This document shows, in pieces, positions 26,005 to 35,307 of a DNA stretch of 64,000 nt. The stretch lies in NCBI RefSeq assembly GCF_030123365.1, contig NZ_CP126107.1, positions 3,554,001 through 3,618,000 of the forward strand. Direction: 5' to 3'. The translations under genes and the position numbers were made by a program. Each line of letters opens with the position of its first letter. The stretch's first letter is position 1. This DNA is from Neobacillus sp. SuZ13 (lineage in GTDB: Bacteria > Bacillota > Bacilli > Bacillales > Cytobacillaceae). The notes below the pieces were generated by a model. The model saw nothing but the letters and a program-made list of their open reading frames with translations. It ran no database searches and was not told the DNA's origin.

Positions 26005-27399
26005 TTAAACTAGTTTATGTGCATACCACTTTTTCCCTTTGAACCGTAAGCCAAAGATGAGTCCGCGAGTGCCCCATTCTACAATCATGGCGACCCAGAC
26101 ACCGACAATCCCAAATCCTAAGGTAATTCCTAAAACATAACCTAAAATAACCCGTAACAACCACATGGACAGCAAAGAGGCGATCGAAGTAAAGTTCGAA
26201 TCCCCCGCTGCCCGTAATGCTGATGGCATAATAAAGCTTGGTGACCACAGTAGTGGTTGGGCAATGGCACCTATTAACACAAGAGTATAGATTGTGGGAA
26301 CAATTTCTTCTGGTGGATTGAACATTTTTATTAACACCGGAAACAATGGTAATAACAATAATGCGGCAATGACAAAAATAAGTGAGGAAAGAGCAATTAA
26401 CGAAAAGATAAATTTCCTCGCGTCCGCAATATTCCTTCGTCCAATACACTGCCCCACAATGGTGACAATGGCAATGCTGATGGAATTAGGTCCGATTTGA
26501 TACACCATCATTAACACATTGGCAATTGCAAAAACAGTAAGTGAAAGGGTTCCTAACTGAACAATAAATGTTTGCGTAAGCAGCTTTCCGCCATTGAAAA
26601 AGATTTGTTCCGCAGCGAAAGGCAGTCCAATAAACATGACCTTTTTTAAAATAGAAAGGTCGATTCTAACCGCATTTTTTATCTTAAAGCGGATGGTCTC
26701 ATTGTATTTTAAGACATACACCAAAGCAGCTGCCATTCCTAAAAATCTTGCCAAAAGCGTGGAAATGACGAGCCCTTCCACACCCATGTGAAAAAATGTA
26801 ATCAATAGTAGATTTAGAATCGTATTGGTTAAATTCATTACTAACGATAAATTTAAACAGGGTTTCGTTTCCCCCACACCTCTTAACGCACCAGTCACCG
26901 CTTGAAAGATCGCGATGAAGGGATATGAAAGACAGCTGCCGATGAGGTAAATCCGAGCGTTTTGAAATACATCCGCTTCCGCTTTACCAAATAATAGGTT
27001 TAAAGTTGGCGTATGAAAAATGATGACTAGGGTGCTGATTAGGACTGAAAAAAGGGTAACGGCAGTTATTGCTTGTGTCGCCGTTTTGGACACCATCTCC
27101 CCATTCCCGCTCCCTTTATATTGGGCTACAATCACAGTCCCGCCTGTAGCGACCGCTATAAATACATTGACTAGGAAAATATTCAAAGAATCTACCATAC
27201 TTACAGCACTAACCGCAGCCACTCCAGCCGAACTTATCATCGCTGTGTTTAATAAGCTCATGATAATTAAAAAGGCTTGGTCTACGAAAATCGGCAGGAT
27301 AATAGCAAATATTTTCTTGTAATCTATGGATTCTCCAGAAAAATACTTATCTAACAAAGAAACCGTTCTGTGCCTAATATTCAATTCTAATTTATTCAA
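26005..27399 (-). CDS. MATE-family efflux transporter
   Basis: About 464 residues with 12 hydrophobic helices arranged as two MatE halves (IFAIILPIFVDQAFLIIMSL ... MFIGLPFAAEQIFFNGGKL). Includes the GALRGVGETKPCL and SALRAAGDSNFTS turns found in both halves of the family. It exports drugs or metabolites by H+ or Na+ antiport. The frame opens at ATG 27444, but TATAAT (27460-27465) is only ~9 bp upstream of the resulting transcript start and no ribosome site precedes that ATG. TTG 27399, after AAGAAGTG, is therefore preferred; this choice is uncertain. Substrate unknown. Confidence 0.85.
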   Translation of the reverse strand: MNKLELNIRHRTVSLLDKYFSGESIDYKKIFAIILPIFVDQAFLIIMSLLNTAMISSAGVAAVSAVSMVDSLNIFLVNVFIAVATGGTVIVAQYKGSGNGEMVSKTATQAITAVTLFSVLISTLVIIFHTPTLNLLFGKAEADVFQNARIYLIGSCLSYPFIAIFQAVTGALRGVGETKPCLNLSLVMNLTNTILNLLLITFFHMGVEGLVISTLLARFLGMAAALVYVLKYNETIRFKIKNAVRIDLSILKKVMFIGLPFAAEQIFFNGGKLLTQTFIVQLGTLSLTVFAIANVLMMVYQIGPNSISIAIVTIVGQCIGRRNIADARKFIFSLIALSSLIFVIAALLLLPLFPVLIKMFNPPEEIVPTIYTLVLIGAIAQPLLWSPSFIMPSALRAAGDSNFTSIASLLSMWLLRVILGYVLGITLGFGIVGVWVAMIVEWGTRGLIFGLRFKGKKWYAHKLV

Positions 27400-27492
27400 T
27401 ACACAACACTTCTTTAATGGAATTTTTTGAAAGGTACCGACCATATTTTAATACGGCTTATTATACCACGAATTGGAAGTGCGTGAAGGTTT

Positions 27493-29079
27493 TTATCTTC
27501 TATTAGAAATGTCCATTAATCGTTGCGTTCGCAGTTCTACACGACGAATTTTCCCCGAGTCCGTTTTAGGAAGTGCCTCGATATATTCGATCACCCTTGG
27601 ATACTTATAAGGAGCCGTTAATTTCTTAACAAATCCCTGTAACTCCGTGGTTAACTCAGCTGTTCCAAAAATCCCATCTTTCAACACAACAAATGCTTTA
27701 ACAACATTTCCTCTGATTGGGTCCGGTAAAGCGACTACCGCACACTCCTTAACCGATTTATGTTTCATTAATGCATCTTCTACTTCAAATGGTCCAATCG
27801 TATATCCAGAACTGATAATGACATCATCTTTGCGGCCTTGGAACCAATAATAATTATCCTCGTCTTTCAATGCACGGTCACCTGTCAGAAAATATTGACC
27901 CTGATAAGATGAAGCGGTGGTCACCGGATTTTTATAATATTGTTTAAATAATGCCGGGAAATCACTTCGAATCGCAATTGTACCGACTTGGTTGATTGGT
28001 GCCGGATGGCCGTCTTCATCGATAACATCAATAAATTCTTCTAGCAGCGGCTGTCCCATGGATCCCAATTTTTTCTCATTAACATTTAAATTCGCTATCA
28101 ATAACGTACTTTCTGTCTGGCCATAACCATCGCGAATCAGGATCTTAAATTCTTCTTTAAACACATCGATGACTTCCCGATTTAGTGCTTCACCGGCAGA
28201 AACAGCTGTATGCAAATGGGAAAGATCGAAGGTGGAAAGATCATCTAATTTAGCCATCATCCGGTATTCGGTAGGTGTGCAGCATAAAACATTTACTTGT
28301 TGATCTTGAAGAAGATGTAAATATTTGTGCGGATTAAACCTGCCATGATAGATAAAACCTGTAGCACCCGAACCAAGAATCGATAGGAATGGACTCCAGA
28401 CCCATTTTTGCCACCCTGGGGAAGCTGTAGCCCAAACCAGATCGTCCTCACTAATATTCAGCCATTTTGATGCCGCAATTCTTAAATGTGCATACCCCCA
28501 GCCATGGCTGTGAACAACTCCTTTAGGCTGACCGGTTGTCCCTGATGTATAAGCTAAAAAGGCAAAATCCTCACTCAACGTATCGACATCACTGAAAATT
28601 TCTGATTCCTCCGCGGCTAACGCTTCTAAGGAAAGCCAATTTGGTACGTCCTGACCAAAAGCAATCTTAAATTGTAAAAAAGGAGTTTCCTCTTTAATAT
28701 TTTCAAATTCTTCAATTAACTCAGAATAAGAAATGACGGCTTTAGCTTCCGAATGATTTAAGCGATATAGTATATCTTTTGCTCGTAAAAGTTCTGAAGT
28801 AGGGCTAATGACTAATCCTGCTTTTAAACAAGCTAAATAAATAACATAGGATTCAATGAGACGAGTGCTCATTACAACAACTCGGTCACCTTTCTCTAGT
28901 CCTAGTTTCGTTAACCCATTTGCTAGTTTATTGGCTTTTGTGATTAACTGAGCATAAGAGATCGTTTTCGTTTCTCCAAGTTCATTTAGCCATCGTAAAG
29001 CTATTTTTTCGGAATGATGCTTAGAAATTTCACTTGCTAAATTAAAGCGCTCTGGTGCGATCAATGATTTCAAATCCAC
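27493..29079 (-). CDS. Acyl-CoA synthetase, AMP-binding (acetyl/medium-chain type)
   Basis: ~528-residue adenylate-forming enzyme that activates a carboxylic acid to acyl-AMP and then acyl-CoA. P-loop LAYTSGTTGQPKGVVHSHGW; RDGYGQTESTLLI; YFLTGDRALKDEDNYYWFQG; hinge GRKDDVIISSGYTIGPFEVE; catalytic Lys in LPKTDSGKIRRVELR. Layout is like B. subtilis YtcI/AcsA relatives. A TTG at 29088 is directly against the GGAGA site, so GTG 29079 (10 nt) is preferred; uncertain by three codons. Stands alone. Confidence 0.88.
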   Translation of the reverse strand: MDLKSLIAPERFNLASEISKHHSEKIALRWLNELGETKTISYAQLITKANKLANGLTKLGLEKGDRVVVMSTRLIESYVIYLACLKAGLVISPTSELLRAKDILYRLNHSEAKAVISYSELIEEFENIKEETPFLQFKIAFGQDVPNWLSLEALAAEESEIFSDVDTLSEDFAFLAYTSGTTGQPKGVVHSHGWGYAHLRIAASKWLNISEDDLVWATASPGWQKWVWSPFLSILGSGATGFIYHGRFNPHKYLHLLQDQQVNVLCCTPTEYRMMAKLDDLSTFDLSHLHTAVSAGEALNREVIDVFKEEFKILIRDGYGQTESTLLIANLNVNEKKLGSMGQPLLEEFIDVIDEDGHPAPINQVGTIAIRSDFPALFKQYYKNPVTTASSYQGQYFLTGDRALKDEDNYYWFQGRKDDVIISSGYTIGPFEVEDALMKHKSVKECAVVALPDPIRGNVVKAFVVLKDGIFGTAELTTELQGFVKKLTAPYKYPRVIEYIEALPKTDSGKIRRVELRTQRLMDISNRR

Positions 29080-29277
29080 AATTGTCAATCTCCATTCTTG
29101 GTAGTTTAGATTTGGGGTTCCCAGTGTAATTCGTTTGAATCTTTATGGTTAGTACCTGGTAATAACACTAGATACTCAGTAATATTTACTCTTATAATAA
29201 TATCACTTTATAAAACTATGTAAATTATTTCGCCTCGACTACTACTAAGAACTATTATCTGGTCTTAAATAAAATCC

Positions 29278-29304
29278 AAAAAACCAACTATAAAAAATAG
29301 TTGG
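29278..29304 (-). terminator. Terminator of prs
   Basis: Stem CCAACTA/TAGTTGG with loop TAAAAAA, then TTTTTT on the minus strand, 14 bp after the prs stop. Confidence 0.85.
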
Positions 29305-29318
29305 CTTCGTAAGAACTC

Positions 29319-30269
29319 TTATTCAAATAAAGGACTAACTGCTTTTTCATTATGAATCCGGTCGATTGCCTCAACAAGAAGAGGTGCAACAGAAATCGTT
29401 TTAATTTTACTACTGATTTTATCTCCTGACAATTCAATAGTATTTGTCACGACTAATTCTTTAATTGGTGACGATTCTATTTTTTCAATCGCTTGGTCTG
29501 TAAAAACAGGATGCGTACAGCCAGCATAAATTGCTTTTGCCCCATTTTCTTCTAGAGCCTTAGCTGCTAAAGAAATGGTTGCACCGGTATCAATCATATC
29601 ATCAATAATTATGGCATTTTTTCCATCGACATTACCAATCACATTTATGGTTTGCGGACCATTTTCTTCAAATCTTCTTTTATCGATCAGGGCAAGTGGA
29701 ACGTGTAATAGGTTGGCTACCTTTCTAGCTCGACCAATGCTGCCATTATGAGGCGCGACAATAACGATATCTTCTAAACCCTGTTCCTTAAAATACTGTC
29801 CAAGAATTGGAACACCATATAGATGTTCTACAGGGATATCAAAGAAACCTTGAATTTGAGAAGTATGGAGGTCCATTGTAAGAATCCGACTTGCTCCAGT
29901 CTTTTCCAAGAGGTTCGCAACTAATTTTGCTGTAATTGGCTCCCGTGACCGTGCCTTTCTGTCTTGTCGTCCATATCCATAGTACGGAATGACCACATTT
30001 ATGATACTTGCTGAAGCTCTTTTTAGAGCATCAATCATGATGAGGAGTTCCAAAATATTATCATTGACAGGGTACGAAGTGGATTGAATAACATAGACCT
30101 CACTGCCACGAACACTTTCTTCAATATGAATTTGAATCTCTCCATCACTGAAATGAGATACTGAACTTCTTCCTAACTCGCATCCCAAAAGCTCTGCCAT
30201 CTCTGTTGCTAGCTTTTGATTGGAATTCAATGAAAACAGTTTAAATCGTTTATTTTGTTGATATGTCAC
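29319..30269 (-). CDS. prs: Ribose-phosphate pyrophosphokinase, divergent copy
   Basis: 316-residue enzyme making PRPP from ribose-5-phosphate and ATP. Conserved: [42 protein letters not shown] (ATP flexible loop), [23 protein letters not shown] and the PRPP loop [17 protein letters not shown]. One core segment is unusual: where class I enzymes have SPD-GG-RAR, this protein has [11 protein letters not shown]. Start is GTG 30269, 7 nt after GGAGG. In Bacillus the housekeeping prs lies beside glmU; this solitary, altered gene is more likely a paralogue, perhaps tied to the purine genes here (inference). Confidence 0.9.
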   Translation of the reverse strand: MTYQQNKRFKLFSLNSNQKLATEMAELLGCELGRSSVSHFSDGEIQIHIEESVRGSEVYVIQSTSYPVNDNILELLIMIDALKRASASIINVVIPYYGYGRQDRKARSREPITAKLVANLLEKTGASRILTMDLHTSQIQGFFDIPVEHLYGVPILGQYFKEQGLEDIVIVAPHNGSIGRARKVANLLHVPLALIDKRRFEENGPQTINVIGNVDGKNAIIIDDMIDTGATISLAAKALEENGAKAIYAGCTHPVFTDQAIEKIESSPIKELVVTNTIELSGDKISSKIKTISVAPLLVEAIDRIHNEKAVSPLFE

Positions 30270-30454
30270 CTTAGATCCTCCACACGTTAGAATTTCTACT
30301 TGTTAAAGAAAATTATCGATTCATCTTATTTTACTATATTAATCACCATAGTGGTAGGAAATACACCGGAGTGGTAACTTTTAATAGAGAATCCTTGAGC
30401 TTTTCTAAAATCACACATTTTGGTTAGTTAATTTGGACATTAAATCAGCTGTTG

Positions 30455-30988
30455 TCATAATGGTCGCAAATTCTTGATGCAAAGTGGCAAGTTAATTGTT
30501 TGTACATCGTCGGCTGATCGCTTTATACCTTTATGGTCTGTAAGTTCAAATGCAGCGATCGCGTCTTCGATTAGGAATGTATCGAAACCAAAATTTCCAC
30601 TCATCCGAGTGGTAGTAGATACGCAATGCTGGGTCGATAGGCCAGTAATGATAACCGATTTGATTTGCTGATCACGTAAATAAGTTTCTAATTCCGTACC
30701 GATAAACGCGCTATTTACATTTTTTTGAAAGACCTTTTCATCTGCTTTAGGACGAATCATCGCTTTAAATTTTGTCCCGTTTTTATTTTTATAATAGAGC
30801 GGTGATTGAGGCAAAAGGGATAAATGTTGAGAATAGATAACCGGCCATTTTCGTCTGCGCCATTCCGTAAGCAATTGTAAAATATTTTCCTCCGCCTCGA
30901 GATTGTTCCGCTTCCCCCAGTATGGATCATCAAAACCTTCTTGAACATCTAAAACCAAAAGAGCTGGTGGATTTACAACGGGATTCAT
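30455..30988 (-). CDS. Isochorismatase-family cysteine hydrolase, C-terminus frameshifted
   Basis: 177-residue frame with the isochorismatase-like fold: LLVLDVQEGFDDPYW (Asp), a Lys near KADEKVFQKNVNSAF, and the nucleophile in ITGLSTQHCVSTTTRMSG. ATG 30988 follows AGGAG. After DDVQTIN (about residue 166) the frame reads LPLCIKNLRPL and stops, but another frame continues with LATLHQEFATIMTTADLM ... to a TGA at 30411. That ending is the one expected for the family. A one-base deletion near 30485-30492 explains this: either a real truncation (~192 aa originally) or a sequence error. Substrate unknown. Confidence 0.8.
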   Translation of the reverse strand: MNPVVNPPALLVLDVQEGFDDPYWGKRNNLEAEENILQLLTEWRRRKWPVIYSQHLSLLPQSPLYYKNKNGTKFKAMIRPKADEKVFQKNVNSAFIGTELETYLRDQQIKSVIITGLSTQHCVSTTTRMSGNFGFDTFLIEDAIAAFELTDHKGIKRSADDVQTINLPLCIKNLRPL

Positions 30989-31079
30989 TCTGTTTTTCTC
31001 CTAACTTATATTTTCCAAGTATCCTAAAATGACTAGGTTAATTTTTTGTAAAAAGGATTCATCGTATTCATGGAACATC

Positions 31080-31107
31080 AAAAAAAGCGCGCAAATGGTT
31101 TCGCGCA
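31080..31107 (-). terminator. Terminator of the nitronate monooxygenase gene
   Basis: Minus strand TGCGCGAAA..TTTGCGCGC hairpin (one bulged C) followed by TTTTTTT. Confidence 0.8.
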
Positions 31108-31138
31108 CTCATTCCTATCAGTACTATTTCGGGAATTA

Positions 31139-32230
31139 TTATTGATCATTCATAGGTTTAATAGAAGATAGTAACTGTTCTGCCCCTGTCACTACATCAT
31201 GAACAATTTTACTTGCTGGTATTTCGAATTGCAGAAGCCTTGTCGCCTGTCCTGCCCAAAGTGACATATAGTCAGGATTATTTTGAAGGGCTGCCTGTCT
31301 ACGGATATCATTCGTCATGGTATTTTGTGTTGGGAAATCAGCTGGGGAAATCTTGGCATGATCGTAAGCTTGAATAAATGCATTTTTAATTCCCCTTGCT
31401 GGACGACCAGAAAAAACTTTCGTAATCACTGTACTTTCTTCTGTGCTATTGATGAGTGCCTCCTTATATACACGGTGAGCCCCTGACTCAATCGTTGTTA
31501 AAAAAGCGGTGCCCATTTGGACTCCTTGTGCACCTAGAGCTAAGGCAGCAACTAGGCCGCGGCTATCCATGATGCCTCCCGCAGCTACAACAGGCACTGA
31601 AACTGCATCAACGACCTGTGGGACAAGTGAAAAAGTTCCGACTGTTGCACCATGGGTGTTTTTTTCTATTTCAAATGTGCCTCGATGACCTCCAGCGTCA
31701 CTCCCCTGGGCAATAATAATATCTGCTCCCTTTTCCTCTGCGAGCAGTGCTTCTTCAACGGTTGTTACCATGGTAGTAATGGTGATATTTTGTTGCTTGG
31801 CGATTCCCATTTTATCCTCCGGAAGGACCCCGAATGCTGTGGAAATGACAGGAACTTTTTCTTCTATTAATACTTCAAATTGTTCCTCAAAAAAATTGTT
31901 TGTTTTCACTTGGTGTATTGCCGGCTCAATACCGAACTTTTTCCTTATTTCATTAAGGACTCTCTGTGACTCTTCTACTCCTTCATAATGATCGGTCAAA
32001 TTTGTACAAAACAAATTTACGGCAAATGGTTTGGTTGTCCGTTTCTTAATTTCTTTGATAGCCAATCTAATTTCTTCTGGATTCATATAGGCAGCGCCCA
32101 AAGTCCCTAAAGCACCAGCATTCGATACATTGGCAACAAGATCCACGGTCGTAGGGCCTCCCGCCATACCCGCTTGAATAATCGGGTAATCAATTTCTAA
32201 AATTCCACATAGTTTTGTGTTTAATTTCAT
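31139..32230 (-). CDS. Nitronate monooxygenase (2-nitropropane dioxygenase/FabK-like)
   Basis: 363-residue FMN TIM-barrel enzyme. Signatures: YPIIQAGMAGGPTTVDLVA, IIAQGSDAGGHRGTF (conserved His), VPVVAAGGIMDSRGLVAALA and GAQGVQMGTAFLTTIES (FMN phosphate site). Family members oxidise alkyl nitronates; some relatives are FabK enoyl reductases, but no fatty-acid genes are adjacent, so the nitronate call is preferred. The open frame extends 35 codons upstream with a non-conserved hydrophobic stretch; ATG 32230 with AGAGG 6 nt upstream is the start. Confidence 0.87.
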   Translation of the reverse strand: MKLNTKLCGILEIDYPIIQAGMAGGPTTVDLVANVSNAGALGTLGAAYMNPEEIRLAIKEIKKRTTKPFAVNLFCTNLTDHYEGVEESQRVLNEIRKKFGIEPAIHQVKTNNFFEEQFEVLIEEKVPVISTAFGVLPEDKMGIAKQQNITITTMVTTVEEALLAEEKGADIIIAQGSDAGGHRGTFEIEKNTHGATVGTFSLVPQVVDAVSVPVVAAGGIMDSRGLVAALALGAQGVQMGTAFLTTIESGAHRVYKEALINSTEESTVITKVFSGRPARGIKNAFIQAYDHAKISPADFPTQNTMTNDIRRQAALQNNPDYMSLWAGQATRLLQFEIPASKIVHDVVTGAEQLLSSIKPMNDQ

Positions 32231-32358
32231 AGAAATCCTCTTTTCTACTATTATTACTATTCGATATATTTGAAGAGATATTTGAACATAATGACTTATT
32301 ACAATACTAACAAATAATGGTTTTCTTCTAAACATAAATGCATTGCATTAATAAAATA

Positions 32359-32544
32359 GGCTTTGTTAAAGGTTAATGTTGAATTTGGAACCCTGTTGAT
32401 TGGAGTGGAAGGTGCGAAGACTCCTGCGGGAGTACGGGGCTGGGGAGACCCCGCAGGCGCTAAAAGCGCCGAGGAGGCTCCCCGCAACGCCCGCGGAAAG
32501 CGAAGCACCTGGAACGGAAATCAACAGACAAGTTTAAAACAGCC
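32359..32544. mobile_element. MITE-like element, copy 2 (186 bp)
   Basis: Same element as 10043-10225, in the opposite orientation: terminal GGCTTTGTTAAA/TTTAAAACAGCC and core ACTCCTGCGGGAGTACGGGG. Flanks ATAAAATA and ATAATATA agree in 7 of 8 positions, as at copy 1. Intergenic between the nitronate monooxygenase and the DoxX-like gene; frames across it are spurious. Confidence 0.85.
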
Positions 32545-32551
32545 ATAATAT

Positions 32552-32579
32552 AAAAAACGATACCTCCAATGAAGTACCG
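32552..32579 (-). terminator. Terminator of the DoxX-like gene
   Basis: RNA stem CGGUACUUC/GAGGUAUCG (two G-U pairs) with loop AUUG, then UUUUUU on the minus strand. Directly beside MITE copy 2. Confidence 0.75.
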
Positions 32580-32602
32580 CTTTAATATTTTTTTATATTC
32601 AA

Positions 32603-33598
32603 TTATGCAAAACGATAATAAATCAATAAAAACGTTGCTAGCACAAAAATGAAATTTAAGAACACAAAGATAAATTGATCTGTTTTTGTTTTATGCATTT
32701 TAATAGGCGGGTTATAGAATGAAACACCTTCAATAATAAAGATAATCAACACAATGTGAATCATGAAATGTCCGATGACTTCTGTCATTCCAAAAAGCAT
32801 CGTAGTTGAGATGAAAATAGCAGTGACAACAAAACCTAACACCCGATTTAAAACACCGACTACTAATAAATACCCAACGACAAATTCAATAAATGCTGCC
32901 ATAACAACAAATAAACTCGGTTCAAAGCCAAATGTTGGCACATGATGGTTGGCAACAATATCTAAAGCCATACTTGGATAAACCCATTTTTCAACTGCTA
33001 CCCAGCTTAGCGATAATCCTGTCCCTAAATACAGAAATGGAAATCCAGCTTGCTCTAGTTTCGTATTTCCTACCAATAATACACCGATAATGGCTACGTA
33101 AAATCCGTAATCTAACATATAGAAAATTCCATGGTGAATCGTCACATAAATAAATAATCCTAATAAAATCGAAGCACCAATTTTTGTAGAAATATGATGC
33201 GGAATCAATAAGAACCCGATCGTCATCCATGTTAATACTGTAACAATCGTACTACTAACATGGAACTCAGGAGCAAAAAGAGTTCCATTGACCATTTGTA
33301 TCATCAGCGCAACGGCGGTTCCGTACTTTAACAAATATCTAGAATACTTTCTTAAACTGGAGAGACGATCCTCCATTTTTTTCAATGGCCCCCATTGGGC
33401 CATTTTTGGAATGATTAATGTTAATGACGCTAATACAACTGCTGCCACAAGAGCTAAGAGTAAAAACATTGGTGATAATATATTTTCAATAGTCTCCTTA
33501 TGTGGCACCACGTTTGTGAACCATTTCACATGTGCTTGCGCAAAAATTGGTGTCATAATAAGTCCTAATGTTAATAGTATCTGAAATATCTTTTTCAT
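32603..33598 (-). CDS. Polytopic membrane protein, DoxX-like
   Basis: 331 residues: N-terminal signal-like helix (MKKIFQILLTLGLIMTPIFAQAHVKW) and about eight more hydrophobic segments. The second half has VAVEKWVYPSMAL and AFIEFVVGYLLVVGVLNR, which resembles the DoxX family (terminal-oxidase or thiosulfate-quinone linked membrane proteins). ATG 33598 with GAGGGGG upstream; an upstream ATG 57 bp earlier lacks a site. An Fnr/Crp-type box lies ~90 bp upstream, suggesting oxygen-linked control. DoxX assignment is tentative. Confidence 0.68.
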   Translation of the reverse strand: MKKIFQILLTLGLIMTPIFAQAHVKWFTNVVPHKETIENILSPMFLLLALVAAVVLASLTLIIPKMAQWGPLKKMEDRLSSLRKYSRYLLKYGTAVALMIQMVNGTLFAPEFHVSSTIVTVLTWMTIGFLLIPHHISTKIGASILLGLFIYVTIHHGIFYMLDYGFYVAIIGVLLVGNTKLEQAGFPFLYLGTGLSLSWVAVEKWVYPSMALDIVANHHVPTFGFEPSLFVVMAAFIEFVVGYLLVVGVLNRVLGFVVTAIFISTTMLFGMTEVIGHFMIHIVLIIFIIEGVSFYNPPIKMHKTKTDQFIFVFLNFIFVLATFLLIYYRFA

Positions 33599-33688
33599 CA
33601 GTAATCCCCCTCGTAAATATAAACAACATGAATATAGTGATAATATACAACACACTTGCCTCCTCTAACCATCTTAAAATTGAACAAT

Positions 33689-33706
33689 TTGTGAAACATA
33701 TCACAA
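33689..33706. promoter_or_regulatory. Fnr/Crp-type operator
   Basis: TTGTGAAACATATCACAA, an exact TGTGA-N6-TCACA box as bound by B. subtilis Fnr. It lies between the divergent DoxX-like and FAD enzyme genes; a minus-strand -10 candidate (TATATT, 33647-33642) would place it near -64 of the DoxX-like gene. Confidence 0.65.
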
Positions 33707-33842
33707 ATATTTCATTCTTTTCATCTGAAGACCGGTGCAAAGTCACTGGTCTATTAACACTATTTAATTCATGGCAATACAATCTAGTAGAATTGTATGC
33801 TATCATATTCAAGTAAATTATTAATAGGAGGCGTTTCACCCC

Positions 33843-35183
33843 TTGTCCCGATTTGAACGAGCAATAATTATTGGCGGAGGCATCTCAGGGAAATTAGCAG
33901 CACGTGTTGTGTCTGATTTTTTCAAAGAGGTACTGATTATCGAACGTGATCACGAACCTCAAGGCCCATTCCCAAGAAAAGGTGCCCCACAAGGTGAACA
34001 TTTACATGCGCTCCTCCAAGCTGGTGAGCATGGTCTCGAGGCGATGTTTCCAGGTATAACAAAGAAATTTCACTCAAGTGGCGCAGTGAAAATAAACTCT
34101 ACGCAGGGTCTAGCATGGTTCCACCATGGTGTCTGGAAATTACGTTTTAATGGAGAATACACGACAACTCTGCAAACACGCCCACATTTAGAGTGGCATA
34201 TTGACCAATACATAAAAGCTATACCGAACGTAACCTTTCTATATAATCACACGGTCGAAAACTATATTTATCAAGAAGAAAAGAATAGAATTGCAGGAGT
34301 CGATGTTATCGATAGCAGTGGCTCTGAAAAAAATCTAACAGCAAACCTTGTTATAGATGCAAGTGGTGTGAGCAGTCTTTCTAGTAGTTGGCTAAACAAA
34401 CGTGGCATTTCTATTCCTGAACAAAAGGTGAAAATTGGGTTAAGTTACATTAGTAAATCTTTTCAACTGCCTGAGAACGATGAAAGGGATTGGGAAATTA
34501 AAATCGTTTATCCTAACCCGCCACATGAAAAAATAGGTGGGACCATCTCAAAGGTAGAGGGAAATCGTTATATTGTCACACTCAATGGCTATCATAATGA
34601 GGTAAACGAAAAAGAGGTAGTAAAAAGTAATAATGGCTTTATAGACTTAACAAAAAAATTACCTAAATTAGATATCTACCATGAAATAAAGGATGCATTC
34701 CCTCTTTCCGGCACCTCGGTCTATCGTGTACCACATATCGTCTGGAGACAATTTAATAGGGTTAAGAATCTTCCCGACGGACTGTTATTGATCGGTGATA
34801 CGGTTTGCAGAATTGATCCCGTTTTTGGTCAAGGCATGAGTATTGCTGTTTTAGCGGCACTAAAGCTGAAAGAACTCCTTCAGAATGAAAGTCATGATCT
34901 TCTAAAACTTACTACTAATTTCCATAAACAAGAAGCAAAAATCATCGCCCCTATTTGGAATATGGTGATTACAGAAGATTTTCGCTATCCCGAGACCAAT
35001 GGTAAAAAGCCTACAGGTCTTTTCATTCAGCAATGGTACGCCAAAAAGATTTTCCTCTTATCATCGGAAAATCAAGAAATATATAATTCGTTCATCAAAG
35101 TCATGAACCTAATTCGTCCGATGACCATCCTAATGAGCCCTCGAATAATCAAACAGGTATTGAAAAAGACCTTTTCAAAATGA
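33843..35183 (+). CDS. FAD-dependent oxidoreductase/monooxygenase-like protein
   Basis: 446-residue flavoprotein of the PHBH/geranylgeranyl-reductase-like fold. N-terminal dinucleotide motif AIIIGGGISGKLAARVVSDF, RDHEPQGPFPRKGAPQGEHLH, and the second FAD motif GLLLIGDTVCRIDPVFGQGMSIAVLAA (DP-GQG). Start TTG 33843 with GGAGG 11 nt upstream; no ATG nearby. Divergent from the DoxX-like gene across an Fnr-type box. Substrate unknown. Similar proteins occur singly in Bacillus and are often called halogenase-like or epoxidase-like, without proof. Confidence 0.8.
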   Translation: MSRFERAIIIGGGISGKLAARVVSDFFKEVLIIERDHEPQGPFPRKGAPQGEHLHALLQAGEHGLEAMFPGITKKFHSSGAVKINSTQGLAWFHHGVWKLRFNGEYTTTLQTRPHLEWHIDQYIKAIPNVTFLYNHTVENYIYQEEKNRIAGVDVIDSSGSEKNLTANLVIDASGVSSLSSSWLNKRGISIPEQKVKIGLSYISKSFQLPENDERDWEIKIVYPNPPHEKIGGTISKVEGNRYIVTLNGYHNEVNEKEVVKSNNGFIDLTKKLPKLDIYHEIKDAFPLSGTSVYRVPHIVWRQFNRVKNLPDGLLLIGDTVCRIDPVFGQGMSIAVLAALKLKELLQNESHDLLKLTTNFHKQEAKIIAPIWNMVITEDFRYPETNGKKPTGLFIQQWYAKKIFLLSSENQEIYNSFIKVMNLIRPMTILMSPRIIKQVLKKTFSK

Positions 35184-35213
35184 TTTTATTATGGGCCATC
35201 ATCCCTCAAATAG

Positions 35214-35226
35214 GGTGTCAGGCACC
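35214..35226 (+). repeat. Dispersed 13-bp motif GGTGTCAGGCACC, copy 3
   Basis: Exact copy on the plus strand, 31 bp after the stop of the FAD enzyme gene and in its sense orientation. Confidence 0.9.
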
Positions 35227-35262
35227 AGTAGTTAATAATAGCAGGTCCATTTAAATTAGTTA

Positions 35263-35293
35263 GGACCTGGTTCTATATGAAAGAACCAGGTCC
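35263..35293. terminator. Perfect 11-bp hairpin between convergent genes
   Basis: GGACCTGGTTC/GAACCAGGTCC with a 9-nt loop and a modest T-rich tail on the plus side. Serves the FAD enzyme gene and possibly the convergent MFS gene. Confidence 0.75.
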
Positions 35294-35307
35294 CTTTATC
35301 CTTTTAA

